21,823 bases of DNA from CAZGXI01 sp964529715 (GCA_964529715.1 CAZGXI010000053.1:1-21823), one strand, 5' to 3'; counted from the first letter of the stretch, positions 14,438-21,408 are shown. Notes: generated by a model not told the origin, from the letters alone. Program-made: numbers and translations.

Positions 14438-14474
14438 CCCCGCTCTCCGCATAACGAGAGCGGGGTTTTTATTT
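14438..14474 (+). terminator. Strong rho-independent terminator after the 57-aa gene
   Basis: CCCCGCTCTC (14438-14447) pairs perfectly with GAGAGCGGGG (14456-14465) around an 8-nt loop, followed by TTTTTATTT (14466-14474). This is a textbook plus-strand intrinsic terminator and supports a real transcript ending here. There is no T-run on the minus-strand side, so it does not obviously serve the convergent NUDIX gene. Confidence 0.92.
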
Positions 14475-14501
14475 GTGGGCAGGTCGAGGCGAGCGGTTCG
14501 T

Positions 14502-15131
14502 TCAGGCCCGCAACTGGTCGAAGACGCAGCCCAGCCACACGTCCTGCGAACTGATGAGTTCGGGGTCTTCCAGCAACGACACCCAGTGGATTTCCACCTC
14601 GTGCTCGCCCACCTGAACCGCCCAGCGGTCCGGCGTAGCGCCCACCGGTTGCAGATGGAACAGGTAGTGCATCACCTGAGATGTGAGCGCGTCGGTGGGA
14701 ATCCAGCCTTCCTGCTGGGCCGTCACCACATATTCACCGGACTGCCGGTTGTACTGATACTCGTCGTAGGACACCCTGGCGAAGTCGGCGCACGTTTCCA
14801 ACAGGTTCACGCCGCTGCCGCGCGGCAGGGTAAACCCCAGCGGCAGCGCGCCTGCTTCTGGCCCGGCCCGGAAGTCCACCGCGCGCAGCAGCACGCGCTG
14901 ACCCGGCAGTAGGGGATGTTCCAACGCCGCAAGCAGGCTACGAACGGCCAAGTCGGTCAGGCCCGTCGCTTCGGCTACATGGCGCAGCGCAGCAGTCTGG
15001 ATCGTCTCTCCCGGCTCCACCGTCCCGGCAGGAAGCTGCCCGCCCACTTCGGGATGGCGGCAAACGAGCAATTCACGGGCGTAGCCGTCGCCGCGCGTGA
15101 CAAAGGCCGTAACTTTGTTCAGCGTAACCAT
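14502..15131 (-). CDS. NUDIX hydrolase-fold protein with degenerate NUDIX box
   Basis: A 209-residue protein. A NUDIX box is visible at G36-x5-E42-x7-R50-H-V-A-E54-A-T-G57-L (GTVEPGETIQTAALRHVAEATGL), preceded by VGGQLPAG. Two of the usual acidic metal ligands are replaced: the Glu after Arg is His51 and the second Glu of the EE pair is Ala55, so hydrolysis may be weak, altered or lost. The C-terminal part (about 115-209) is an extension with HYLFHLQPVG and ending DVWLGCVFDQLRA, not assigned. NUDIX proteins hydrolyse nucleoside diphosphates linked to another group; some degenerate ones only bind ligands. I chose ATG at 15131 because AAAGGA lies 8 nt upstream; the ATG at 15140 overlaps that site. 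Confidence 0.75.
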   Translation of the reverse strand: MVTLNKVTAFVTRGDGYARELLVCRHPEVGGQLPAGTVEPGETIQTAALRHVAEATGLTDLAVRSLLAALEHPLLPGQRVLLRAVDFRAGPEAGALPLGFTLPRGSGVNLLETCADFARVSYDEYQYNRQSGEYVVTAQQEGWIPTDALTSQVMHYLFHLQPVGATPDRWAVQVGEHEVEIHWVSLLEDPELISSQDVWLGCVFDQLRA

Positions 15132-15190
15132 CAGGTGCATCCTTTAAACAAAACGGTATCCCACATTCAACAGTGCGTCCCTGAAGGCGG

Positions 15191-15219
15191 ATTATGCCAA
15201 AATATACCTGCAAAGTCCA
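15191..15219 (-). promoter_or_regulatory. Candidate promoter for the NUDIX gene
   Basis: On the minus strand TGGACT (15219-15214), a 17-nt spacer and CATAAT (15196-15191) lie in a locally AT-richer 111-bp gap downstream of the AlkD-like gene, with a 53-60 nt leader to the NUDIX ATG. No clear terminator for the AlkD-like gene is seen in this gap. Confidence 0.35.
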
Positions 15220-15242
15220 GTATGATGTATTCGGGGAACCCC

Positions 15243-15923
15243 TTATTTGGCGCCCAACTTCTGCCGCACTTTGTCGCTCTCCAGTTCGCGCAGCGCGTCG
15301 GCAGCGACCCACCGCGCGGCCTTCGAGTCGATCTGTTGAATCATTCTGGCCGTTTCGATGGCCTTGCGGTTGAGGGCCAGGTTGCGCTTGCCGATCTGTC
15401 GCAGCGCCCAGTTGACGGCCTTCTTGACAAAGTTCCGCCCGTCGGCAGCGTGGCGCTGAATGACCGGCAGGAACGCCTCAAAGACGCTGTCCGGCGCGCG
15501 CTTATCGTGGAAGGCCAGCCAGGCCATGAGGGCAAACCCCGCCCGTCGGACGAATTCCTCCTCGCGCGCGCTCCACGCGACCGCCTTATCGCAGGCAAAC
15601 GGCATCCGGTCGAATAGATTGCCGCACACCTGATCGCACACATCCCACGAGTCGAAATCGCGCACCCAGGCTTCCATCTGCGCCTCGGTGACGGCTTTCG
15701 GATCGTCGATCATGCTGGCGAGGATGCGCGCCTCGTGCACGCCGGATTCCCACAGGCGCAACGCCAGGCCGTGATCTCTACCGATCTGTTTCGCCAGGGC
15801 GCGCAGGGTGGGGATGGCGATCCCATACGTGTCTGTCGGATTGATTCCGAAGCGGGCCATGCCCGCCACCGCTTCGGGATTCGCCAGCGCCTTGAGGCGC
15901 TCCAGGACCGCGCGTTCGTCCAC
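15243..15923 (-). CDS. DNA alkylation repair protein, AlkD-like HEAT-repeat DNA glycosylase
   Basis: A 226-residue all-helical protein. Family motifs are visible: GINPTDTYGIAIPTLRALAKQIG (26-48), HEARILASMIDDP (63-75), DSWDVCDQVCGNLF (91-104), RRAGFALMAWLAFHD (126-140) and NFVKKAVNWALRQIGKRN (164-181). The Trp-x3-Asp of SWDVCD (W93, D97) and the Trp of VNWALRQ (W172) line up, from memory of Bacillus cereus AlkD, with its Trp109, Asp113 and Trp187, so the active site looks intact. AlkD removes N3- and N7-alkylated purines without flipping the base. The start is GTG at 15923. It sits 24 bp after the Rieske oxygenase gene, last of a probable four-gene operon; there is no functional link apparent with the oxygenase. 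Confidence 0.88.
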   Translation of the reverse strand: MDERAVLERLKALANPEAVAGMARFGINPTDTYGIAIPTLRALAKQIGRDHGLALRLWESGVHEARILASMIDDPKAVTEAQMEAWVRDFDSWDVCDQVCGNLFDRMPFACDKAVAWSAREEEFVRRAGFALMAWLAFHDKRAPDSVFEAFLPVIQRHAADGRNFVKKAVNWALRQIGKRNLALNRKAIETARMIQQIDSKAARWVAADALRELESDKVRQKLGAK

Positions 15924-15947
15924 TTGCTCACCACCTCACCGTCCCGA

Positions 15948-16982
15948 TCAGGACGGCTCCCCCAGCCCTCCACGTTGCGCTGCCTGCTCGATCAGTTCGC
16001 GGCGGCGTTCCCGGTACATGACGATGGGTCGGTCGCCAGGGACCAGCTTCTCGCCAATGCGCAGGTCCGACCGCGCAGGCCGCTGCGCGATCACGACGCG
16101 ACGGTCCTGCGCGGCGATGAAGTGATTCATAATCGCTCCCAGGCGGTTGATCACCGACCGCAGCAATGGCGTGCGCATGAACCGCTGATAGAAGCGCAGA
16201 TACATCAGCGTGTTCTTGTCGTCAATGGGGGCAAAGGCCACCAGCACCCGCAGGTCATCGCTGATGCGGTTCTGCCAGACATTCGGAAAGCGGAAGTAAA
16301 GCAAGGCGGCTTTTTCCGGTTCGGGCATCTCGCCGGGCTTGCGCGCCGGGGCACCGTCTTCCGGGCGGTTCGAGACCCAGACGCGCAGTTCATTCCCTTC
16401 CAGCCGGGCGACCGGTCCATCGATCACCGTTTTGCCGCCGCGCCCGATGGTCGTCTTGTGGACAAACGGCAGGTGCACCACGTCGAGCTGGTTCTCGATA
16501 GCGCGCGAATAGTGGGTGGACCAGTGATCGCGGTAGGTGGCATAGCTAAAGTTGTCACCGAGGTCCTCGAAAAAGGACACCGGCGGCAGGTCGTCGCGCA
16601 CTTCGCCCCACCAGAGCCAGACAAAGCCGTGCGCCTCGCGCACCGGGTAAGCGCGCACACGCATGGCCTTCGGGATCGGCGCGGTCAGGCCGTTCGCCGG
16701 AAGCACCCGGCAGGCCCCCGTCGCATCATATTGAAAGCCATGAAACGGACACTCAACGCAGTCACCGATCACCTGTCCTGCGCTGAGCGCCACGCCGCGA
16801 TGCGGGCACAGATCGCTCACACAGGCCACCCGTCCCTGGGCGTCACGCCAGAAGACCATCTTCTCCCCCAGGCGCGTGACGCCGAGCAACCTGCCGGTTT
16901 TAACTTCACTCGATTCGAGGACAACGTACCATTGATCGGGAATCAAAACGACCTCCCCCACAAGTAAGCGGCGGACATTCAT
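15948..16982 (-). CDS. Rieske [2Fe-2S] non-heme iron oxygenase, pheophorbide a oxygenase/vanillate demethylase-like
   Basis: A 344-residue oxygenase alpha-subunit-type protein. The Rieske centre is CPHRG (C59, H61) and CPFHGFQYD (C78, H81). The catalytic iron site is ENQLDVVHLPFVH, giving D167, H170 and H175. The surrounding text (IENQLDVVHLPFVHKTTIGRGG) is closest, by eye, to the pheophorbide a oxygenase/Tic55 and related O-demethylase branch, which hydroxylate or demethylate large cyclic or aromatic substrates using a ferredoxin or reductase partner; none is nearby. Start is uncertain: the ATG at 16982 has GGAGGT directly against it with no spacer, whereas a TTG at 16946 has GGGGGAGGT 4 nt upstream and would begin MIPDQWYVV, a common start for this family. 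The longer form is listed. Confidence 0.87.
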   Translation of the reverse strand: MNVRRLLVGEVVLIPDQWYVVLESSEVKTGRLLGVTRLGEKMVFWRDAQGRVACVSDLCPHRGVALSAGQVIGDCVECPFHGFQYDATGACRVLPANGLTAPIPKAMRVRAYPVREAHGFVWLWWGEVRDDLPPVSFFEDLGDNFSYATYRDHWSTHYSRAIENQLDVVHLPFVHKTTIGRGGKTVIDGPVARLEGNELRVWVSNRPEDGAPARKPGEMPEPEKAALLYFRFPNVWQNRISDDLRVLVAFAPIDDKNTLMYLRFYQRFMRTPLLRSVINRLGAIMNHFIAAQDRRVVIAQRPARSDLRIGEKLVPGDRPIVMYRERRRELIEQAAQRGGLGEPS

Positions 16983-17003
16983 ACCTCCGGCGCGGCGATG
17001 TTG

Positions 17004-17396
17004 TCATGCCTGCGCCGCTTCCGAAAATGCCAGGATGTAACCGTTCACATCACGGAACGCAAATTCGCGTGTGTCGTAGAACGTGGTGTGCATGTCCTGA
17101 ACGATCTCGACCTTACCCTTGATCGCCGCATACAGCGCGTCGATGTCCTCGACTTCGATGTAGAACGTCTGCGAGGCTCCAATGGGTGCATCTGCCAGGG
17201 CGGGGATGTCCGCGCCGAGGCTGGCGCGCGCCTGGAACATCAGCTCCACGCCGTCTCGGTTGACCATCCCCCAGGTGAACGGCGGCTGGTCCGGTGGGAC
17301 GGTGGTCAGCACCTGGAAGCCCAGCACGTCCCGATAAAAATCCAGCGTGCGTCCTACATCTTCGACCATCAGGTTCGGCGTTAATTTCTTGAGCAT
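17004..17396 (-). CDS. VOC-superfamily (glyoxalase/bleomycin-resistance-like) protein
   Basis: A 130-residue protein with two beta-alpha-beta-beta-beta modules: LTPNLMVEDVGRTLDFYRDVLGFQVL (5-30) with GVELMFQ (49-55), then QTFYIEVEDIDALYAAI (76-92) with REFAFRDVNGYILAFSE (110-126). Glu51 and Glu126 are in the usual metal-ligand places, but the His positions of glyoxalase I are Asn8 and Tyr79, so it is more like bleomycin-resistance or ligand-binding VOC members than a metal lyase. The substrate is unknown. It lies 15 bp after the serine hydrolase gene and 21 bp before the Rieske gene on the same strand, so it is probably co-transcribed with both. Confidence 0.88.
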   Translation of the reverse strand: MLKKLTPNLMVEDVGRTLDFYRDVLGFQVLTTVPPDQPPFTWGMVNRDGVELMFQARASLGADIPALADAPIGASQTFYIEVEDIDALYAAIKGKVEIVQDMHTTFYDTREFAFRDVNGYILAFSEAAQA

Positions 17397-17411
17397 CAGA
17401 AATTCCCCTGC

Positions 17412-18797
17412 TTAAGCTCCTACGAACTTGCCGGAAAACTGTGTGGTCTCGTCGTTTAGCTTCTCGACAGCCACAACCTCTACCCTATCGTCCACGAAGG
17501 TCAGGCGCACGTCGTGCGGCTCCGGCACGCCCAACTCCTGAAAGCAGACCGCAAACGTATCCGCCGTCTCCCAGCCGCCGCGCAGCGCCGCCGGAAACAG
17601 AACCGACAGCCAGTGGATGAACCTGCCGCCGGGCGTGACACGCGCCACGCCATCCAGACCGATCAGCGCCTCCGGCCCATCGTTCACGCAGACGGTGGCC
17701 GTGTTGGTCCCGTCCGCAAAATCCAGCCGCAGCGTCCGCCAGCCGAAGACGTTCCCCTCCAAAACATAGGTCCGCCCGGAGATGCGTTGGGCTGTCGGCG
17801 ACAGAGGCGGCACAGGCCGGGGTTCCGGCTGGTCAAACACACCGTGCAGCCCGGTCCGGTCAGCAGGTTCGGGCGCGCCGGGAGACTCGACCGCCGGGAT
17901 GATATAGGTTTCGAGCAGGGTACGCGGCAGGTCCGGCCCGCCCTCTTTCAGCCCACCGGTAAAGACGGCGACCGTCTGCAGGCGGGGCAGCACGTAAATG
18001 CGCTGCCCGGCATAGCCCGACGCCAGGGCATACCCGGCGCGGTTCACCCACCAGAGATAGCCGTAGTCGGTGTCCGGGTTATCGGGCAGGAGGTGCTGCG
18101 CGCGGGTAGACGCCACGACCCAGGCGGGTGAAACGATCTGTTCGCCCTGCCACTGCCCCTGGTTCAGAAAGAGCAGACCGATCTTTGCCATGTCGCGCGG
18201 CCTGAGGAACAGACCCAGTCCCCCGGCATCGATCCCCTGTGGATCGGACATCCAGTAGACGCCCTCAATGCCCAGCGGTCCAAACAGGGTATCCTGGGCA
18301 AAAGCTGCCGGACTTTGGCCGGTTGCCTGCCGAAGGATCGCCGAAATGAGGTGCACCGGCCCGGTAGCGTAGCGCATGTGCGTGCCGGGGTCGGTGGCCA
18401 TCGGTCTGTCCAGCACGAACTGCACCCAATCGTCCTGCGCGAACAGCCGGGACATGTCGCGCCCGTCGTCCCAATCCAGGCCAGACGTCATGGTCAGCAG
18501 GTGTTCGAGCGTGATCGCCCGCTTGCGTTCATCCGTATGGGACATGGCCCAGTCTGGGAAAAAGTCCAGCACACGGCTGCCAACGCCTGGTATATATCCT
18601 TTGTCGATGGCGATGCCGGCCAGGATCGAAGTCACCGTCTTGGTGATCGAGCGCACGTCGTGGAGAGCGTCGGGGTGATGGGGGTAGAAGCAAGCGTCAA
18701 GAACGGTCACGCCACGACAGACGACCAGCACGCTGTGGACGCCATCCTGCACCCGTCGGAGCGCGTCCAACATGGATTGGAGAAGTTGGGAATTCAT
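17412..18797 (-). CDS. Serine hydrolase, class C beta-lactamase/penicillin-binding-protein-like
   Basis: A 461-residue protein. The catalytic tetrad region is SITK (S50, K53) in DVRSITKTVTSILAGIAID, followed by ITLEHLLTMTSGLDWD (95-110), the family's LLTHTSGL box with Met for His. Y143 in MRYATGPVHL corresponds to the YxN motif, here Y-A-T. The third motif is replaced by GYAGQ, as in many esterase-like members. The C-terminal 140 residues or so form a beta-rich domain. There is no signal peptide, so it is likely cytosolic and not a beta-lactamase in function; esterase or peptidase activity is plausible. The ATG at 18797 was chosen because it starts the recognised fold; the frame opens 36 residues further upstream but would run over the rplA terminator. 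No strong Shine-Dalgarno is seen. Confidence 0.85.
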   Translation of the reverse strand: MNSQLLQSMLDALRRVQDGVHSVLVVCRGVTVLDACFYPHHPDALHDVRSITKTVTSILAGIAIDKGYIPGVGSRVLDFFPDWAMSHTDERKRAITLEHLLTMTSGLDWDDGRDMSRLFAQDDWVQFVLDRPMATDPGTHMRYATGPVHLISAILRQATGQSPAAFAQDTLFGPLGIEGVYWMSDPQGIDAGGLGLFLRPRDMAKIGLLFLNQGQWQGEQIVSPAWVVASTRAQHLLPDNPDTDYGYLWWVNRAGYALASGYAGQRIYVLPRLQTVAVFTGGLKEGGPDLPRTLLETYIIPAVESPGAPEPADRTGLHGVFDQPEPRPVPPLSPTAQRISGRTYVLEGNVFGWRTLRLDFADGTNTATVCVNDGPEALIGLDGVARVTPGGRFIHWLSVLFPAALRGGWETADTFAVCFQELGVPEPHDVRLTFVDDRVEVVAVEKLNDETTQFSGKFVGA

Positions 18798-18837
18798 GAC
18801 GCCGCGTTTTGGAAATGCCCAGACCAACAACGAGGTC

Positions 18838-18865
18838 AGTGTAGCACAGAAACAAACAGGGGCAA
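18838..18865 (-). promoter_or_regulatory. Candidate promoter for the serine hydrolase operon, overlapping the rplA terminator
   Basis: On the minus strand TTGCCC (18865-18860), a 16-nt spacer and TACACT (18843-18838) lie about 41 nt before the ATG at 18797. The -35 box falls within the 3' arm of the upstream terminator hairpin, so transcription through the ribosomal operon and initiation here could interfere. Confidence 0.35.
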
Positions 18866-18883
18866 CCGGTGGCGGTCGCCCCT
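18847..18883 (-). terminator. Intrinsic terminator of the tuf-rplA block
   Basis: On the minus strand AGGGGCGACCG (18883-18873) pairs with CGGTTGCCCCT (18868-18858), 11 pairs with one G-U, around a 4-nt loop CCAC, followed by a T-rich GTTTGTTTCTG. It begins about 30 nt after the rplA stop. The arm resembles the AGGGGC-type hairpins at 11409 and 2373, so it may be a co-opted member of that family. Confidence 0.75.
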
Positions 18884-18914
18884 GAGCAGTTACATTCCTG
18901 AGCATTGCCCGGTT

Positions 18915-19634
18915 CTATTCGGGCGGGCGCATGTCCATTGCCTGATTAACGTCCAGGCGAATCCCCGGCCCCATCGTCGAAGTCAGGGTAATGCGCTTGA
19001 CATACGTGCCTTTCGCGCCGGAGGGCTTATTGCGGCGGATGGCGTCCGTCACGGCAGCCATGTTCTCCAGCAGGCGTTTCTCATCAAAACTGGCCTTGCC
19101 AATGGGCACATGCACATTGGCGGTGCGGTCGTTGCGGAATTCCAGACGGCCCGCACGCGCCTCCTGAATGGCACGGGGCAGGTCTTCGGGGTTAACCAGC
19201 GTCCCAGCCTTTGGGTTGGGCATCAGACCGCGCCGGCCCAGCACCTTACCGAGCTTACCGATCTTGCGCATCATATCCGGCACGGCCAGGCCGACGTCGA
19301 AGTCCGCCCAACCATCTTTGTCAATGCGCTGGATGATCTCATCGTCGGCGATGATGTCGGCCCCCGCCTCCTGGGCGATGCGCGCCGCATCGCCTTCGGC
19401 GAAGACGAGAATGCGCACCGTCTTACCCAGGCCGTGCGGCAGCAACACCGTGCTGCGCACCTGCTGGTCAGAGTGGCGCGGGTCGATGCCGAGGCGGAAA
19501 TGGAGTTCGACCGTTTCATCGAACTTGGCGTTGGCGACTTGCTTGAGCAGTTTGACCGCCTCTTCAGGGGCATAAAGCCGTTGGCGGTCCACCAATTGGG
19601 CAACAGCAGTATAACGTTTTCCTGGTTTACTCAT
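18915..19634 (-). CDS. rplA: 50S ribosomal protein L1
   Basis: A 239-residue protein of normal L1 length. It starts MSKPGKRYTAVAQLVDRQRLYAPEEAVKLLKQ and has the family blocks FDETVELHFRLGIDPRHSDQQVR, VRILVFAEGD, GADIIADDEI, MMRKIGKLGKVLGRRGLMPNPKAGT (the L1 signature) and GTYVKRITLTSTMGPGIRLD at the end. L1 binds 23S rRNA at the L1 stalk and, in many bacteria, represses its own operon by binding a similar mRNA structure. The usual downstream genes rplJ and rplL are absent here; a terminator and unrelated genes follow instead. It starts 76 bp after rplK, a gap holding a GC-rich hairpin. Confidence 0.98.
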   Translation of the reverse strand: MSKPGKRYTAVAQLVDRQRLYAPEEAVKLLKQVANAKFDETVELHFRLGIDPRHSDQQVRSTVLLPHGLGKTVRILVFAEGDAARIAQEAGADIIADDEIIQRIDKDGWADFDVGLAVPDMMRKIGKLGKVLGRRGLMPNPKAGTLVNPEDLPRAIQEARAGRLEFRNDRTANVHVPIGKASFDEKRLLENMAAVTDAIRRNKPSGAKGTYVKRITLTSTMGPGIRLDVNQAMDMRPPE

Positions 19635-19663
19635 GCGAACACTATCTCCTCAGTGGTGCCAGT

Positions 19664-19678
19664 GGGGCAAAGCGCCCC
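19664..19678 (-). promoter_or_regulatory. Short GC hairpin between rplK and rplA
   Basis: GGGGC and GCCCC pair around a 5-nt loop in the 76-bp rplK-rplA gap, about 30 nt upstream of the rplA ATG. It could be part of an L1-binding leader or just a local structure. E. coli L1 acts near the rplK start rather than here, so the assignment is weak. Confidence 0.2.
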
Positions 19679-19710
19679 TCCCACAAGGTATCCCAAGCGC
19701 GTAGCGGCGC

Positions 19711-20136
19711 TTAATCCACGATGGTGATGCCCATACTGCGGGCTGTGCCCTCGACCTGTTTGATTGCGCCGTCCAGATCAACGGCGTTGAGGTCTTTCAT
19801 CTTGGCCTCGGCGATCTCGCGGAGTTGCTGGCGCGTGATCTTGCCGATTTTATCCCGGTTGGGGGCCGCCGAACCTTTTTCTGCCCCGACAGCGCGGCGC
19901 AACAGGAAGGCCGTCGGCGGGCTTTTCAGTTCAAACTTAAACGAGCCGTCCTGGAAGACGGTGATCTGGGCTGGGACGATCTCGCCGATGCGGCTACTGG
20001 TACGGGCGTTGTATTCCTTGCAGAACGCCATGATATTGATGCCGTGCTGAGCCAGCGCCGGGCCGACGGGCGGAGCAGGATTCGCCTTGCCGGCGGCCAG
20101 TTGGAGCGTGACGACGGCCTTGACTTTCTTCGCCAT
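19711..20136 (-). CDS. rplK: 50S ribosomal protein L11
   Basis: A 141-residue protein matching L11 end to end: MAKKVKAVVTLQLAAGKANPAPPVGPALAQHGINIMAFCKEYNART at the N-terminus (with the conserved PPVGPALG-like turn, here Ala for Gly), SFKFELKSPPTAFLLRRAVG in the middle, and KITRQQLREIAEAKMKDLNAVDLDGAIKQVEGTARSMGITI at the C-terminus. L11 forms the GTPase-associated centre with 23S rRNA helices 43/44 and is the thiostrepton target region. It starts 12 bp after nusG, so the two are co-transcribed. Confidence 0.98.
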   Translation of the reverse strand: MAKKVKAVVTLQLAAGKANPAPPVGPALAQHGINIMAFCKEYNARTSSRIGEIVPAQITVFQDGSFKFELKSPPTAFLLRRAVGAEKGSAAPNRDKIGKITRQQLREIAEAKMKDLNAVDLDGAIKQVEGTARSMGITIVD

Positions 20137-20148
20137 GCGTGTTTGTCC

Positions 20149-20832
20149 TTACGCCTTTTCTACTTGCAAAAAGTCCAACTCGACGGGCGTTTCGCGGCCA
20201 AAGAAGTTGACCAACACCCGGACCTTGTGCCGTTCCATATCCACATCGCCGACCGTGCCGATAAAGTCATTGAATGGCCCGTCGATGATGCGCACTCGCT
20301 GCCCCTGCTTGAAGGTGAACTTGATCTTGGGCGCTTCTGACTCCATGCGCTTCATGATCTGGTTCACTTCTTCCGGGCGCAGTGGCGTCGGCTCATTGCC
20401 CATGCCGACAAAGCCAGTGACGCCGGGTGTGTTGCGGACGACGTACCAGGAATCTTCGTCCATGATCATCTGGACCAGGATGTAGCCGGGGAACACCCGG
20501 CGCTCGACCGTGCGGCGCTTACCTTCCCGGACCTCAATTTCTTCCTCGGTCGGCACCACGACGTCGAAGATTTTGTCCTGCATCCCCATGGTTTCGATGC
20601 GCTGCTCGATAGCGTGGCGGACCTTGTTTTCGTAGCCGCTATAGCAGTGCACGACGTACCACTGACGCCCGTCGCCCTCGCTCGGTTCGCCAACGAACAC
20701 ATCCTGTTCGTCCGGCAGCACGTCTGCGCCGTCGAACGATGACCTGGCGTGGCCTGCTGGCCGGTCTTCGTCTTCCGGCGGCTCATCCAGGTAAATGGGT
20801 TCGGGATCAAAATCGATGTCGTCGTGATCCAT
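20149..20832 (-). CDS. nusG: Transcription elongation/antitermination factor NusG with acidic N-terminal extension
   Basis: A 227-residue protein. The NGN domain runs from about 56 to 165 (RQWYVVHCYSGYENKVRHAIEQRI, RRVFPGYILVQM, WYVVRNTPGVTGFVG) and the KOW domain from about 174 to 225 (KQGQRVRIIDGPFNDFIGTVGDVD, VRVLVNFFGRETPVELDFLQVEK). NusG binds RNA polymerase and couples it to Rho or the ribosome. The first 55 residues are an extra segment with 20 Asp/Glu and little else conserved; typical NusG is about 180 residues. ATG at 20832 was chosen because upstream codons in the same frame overlap secE and have no family similarity. The gene starts 28 bp after secE. Confidence 0.97.
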   Translation of the reverse strand: MDHDDIDFDPEPIYLDEPPEDEDRPAGHARSSFDGADVLPDEQDVFVGEPSEGDGRQWYVVHCYSGYENKVRHAIEQRIETMGMQDKIFDVVVPTEEEIEVREGKRRTVERRVFPGYILVQMIMDEDSWYVVRNTPGVTGFVGMGNEPTPLRPEEVNQIMKRMESEAPKIKFTFKQGQRVRIIDGPFNDFIGTVGDVDMERHKVRVLVNFFGRETPVELDFLQVEKA

Positions 20833-20860
20833 CAGTACCACCCGTACCACTGCATTTACT

Positions 20861-21313
20861 TTAATAACCGCTGCCACGCCGCCGGAGCAGCGTGGTGGTG
20901 ACAACGACTCCCACGACCAGCGCCACTGCAAAGATCAGGAAGATCACCGGCGTCGAAAAGCCCAGACGGAACAACTCGCCGTACAACAGGTCCACCGCGC
21001 CCAGAGCTATCGACGACACAACCGTCACTGCCAACACAATGCCCGACAGCCGCAGCGCCTCTTCGCGGGTAGGCCAGGTCACTTTCGCCAGTTCAGAGCG
21101 CGTGTCGCGCAGGTAATCGATCACTGGGCGAACCATGCGCATGACGAGGTTGGGCTTTTTCTCCTCATCACGACGGGAAGGCGTCGGGTGCTCTTTGCGC
21201 GTCGTCTGGCCGGGGGCTAACGCCGGCTTTTCGGCCTCTTCTAGGCGAGAGCGCCGCCGACGACGACGGCGGCCTTCATCTTCAACCTTCTTTGCGACCT
21301 CGTCAGCGGTCAT
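20861..21313 (-). CDS. secE: Preprotein translocase subunit SecE with basic N-terminus and extra C-terminal helix
   Basis: A 150-residue protein. The canonical SecE core is at 60-115: MVRPVIDYLRDTRSELAKVTWPTREEALRLS then a membrane helix (about 89-113). The N-terminal 55 residues are polar with a run of seven Arg (15-21). After the usual helix there is a second hydrophobic stretch, PVIFLIFAVALVVGVVVTTTLL (122-143), which most single-helix SecE proteins lack. SecE clamps SecY in the translocon. The ATG has AAGGA 7 nt upstream. It is the last gene before nusG in the classical secE-nusG pair and lies downstream of tRNA-Trp, with a perfect hairpin in between. Confidence 0.95.
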   Translation of the reverse strand: MTADEVAKKVEDEGRRRRRRRSRLEEAEKPALAPGQTTRKEHPTPSRRDEEKKPNLVMRMVRPVIDYLRDTRSELAKVTWPTREEALRLSGIVLAVTVVSSIALGAVDLLYGELFRLGFSTPVIFLIFAVALVVGVVVTTTLLRRRGSGY

Positions 21314-21378
21314 GTCGGCGTCCTTCCCTTCCTCAATCAGTCTGCGTTGTGCGCAGCCTGAGACCAGTTCTGATCACT

Positions 21379-21408
21379 CAAGACACCGTCACGACGGACG
21401 GTGTCTTG
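21379..21408 (-). other. Perfect 12-bp hairpin between tRNA-Trp and secE
   Basis: CAAGACACCGTC (21379-21390) is exactly complementary to 21397-21408 with a 6-nt loop. On the transcribed minus strand it begins 15 nt after the tRNA CCA end and ends 65 nt before the secE ATG. No T-run follows, so it is more likely an RNA-processing (for example RNase III) or stability element separating tRNA from mRNA, or a partial attenuator, than a full terminator. Confidence 0.6.

Noticed and set aside
17412..18905. Serine hydrolase starting at the upstream in-frame codon at 18905
   Set aside because: The extra 36 residues would be read through the rplA terminator hairpin and have no similarity to the fold; ATG at 18797 is a better start.
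18315..19727. A 470-codon plus-strand open frame opposite rplA and the serine hydrolase
   Set aside because: Antisense to two recognised genes and crossing their terminator; no motifs.
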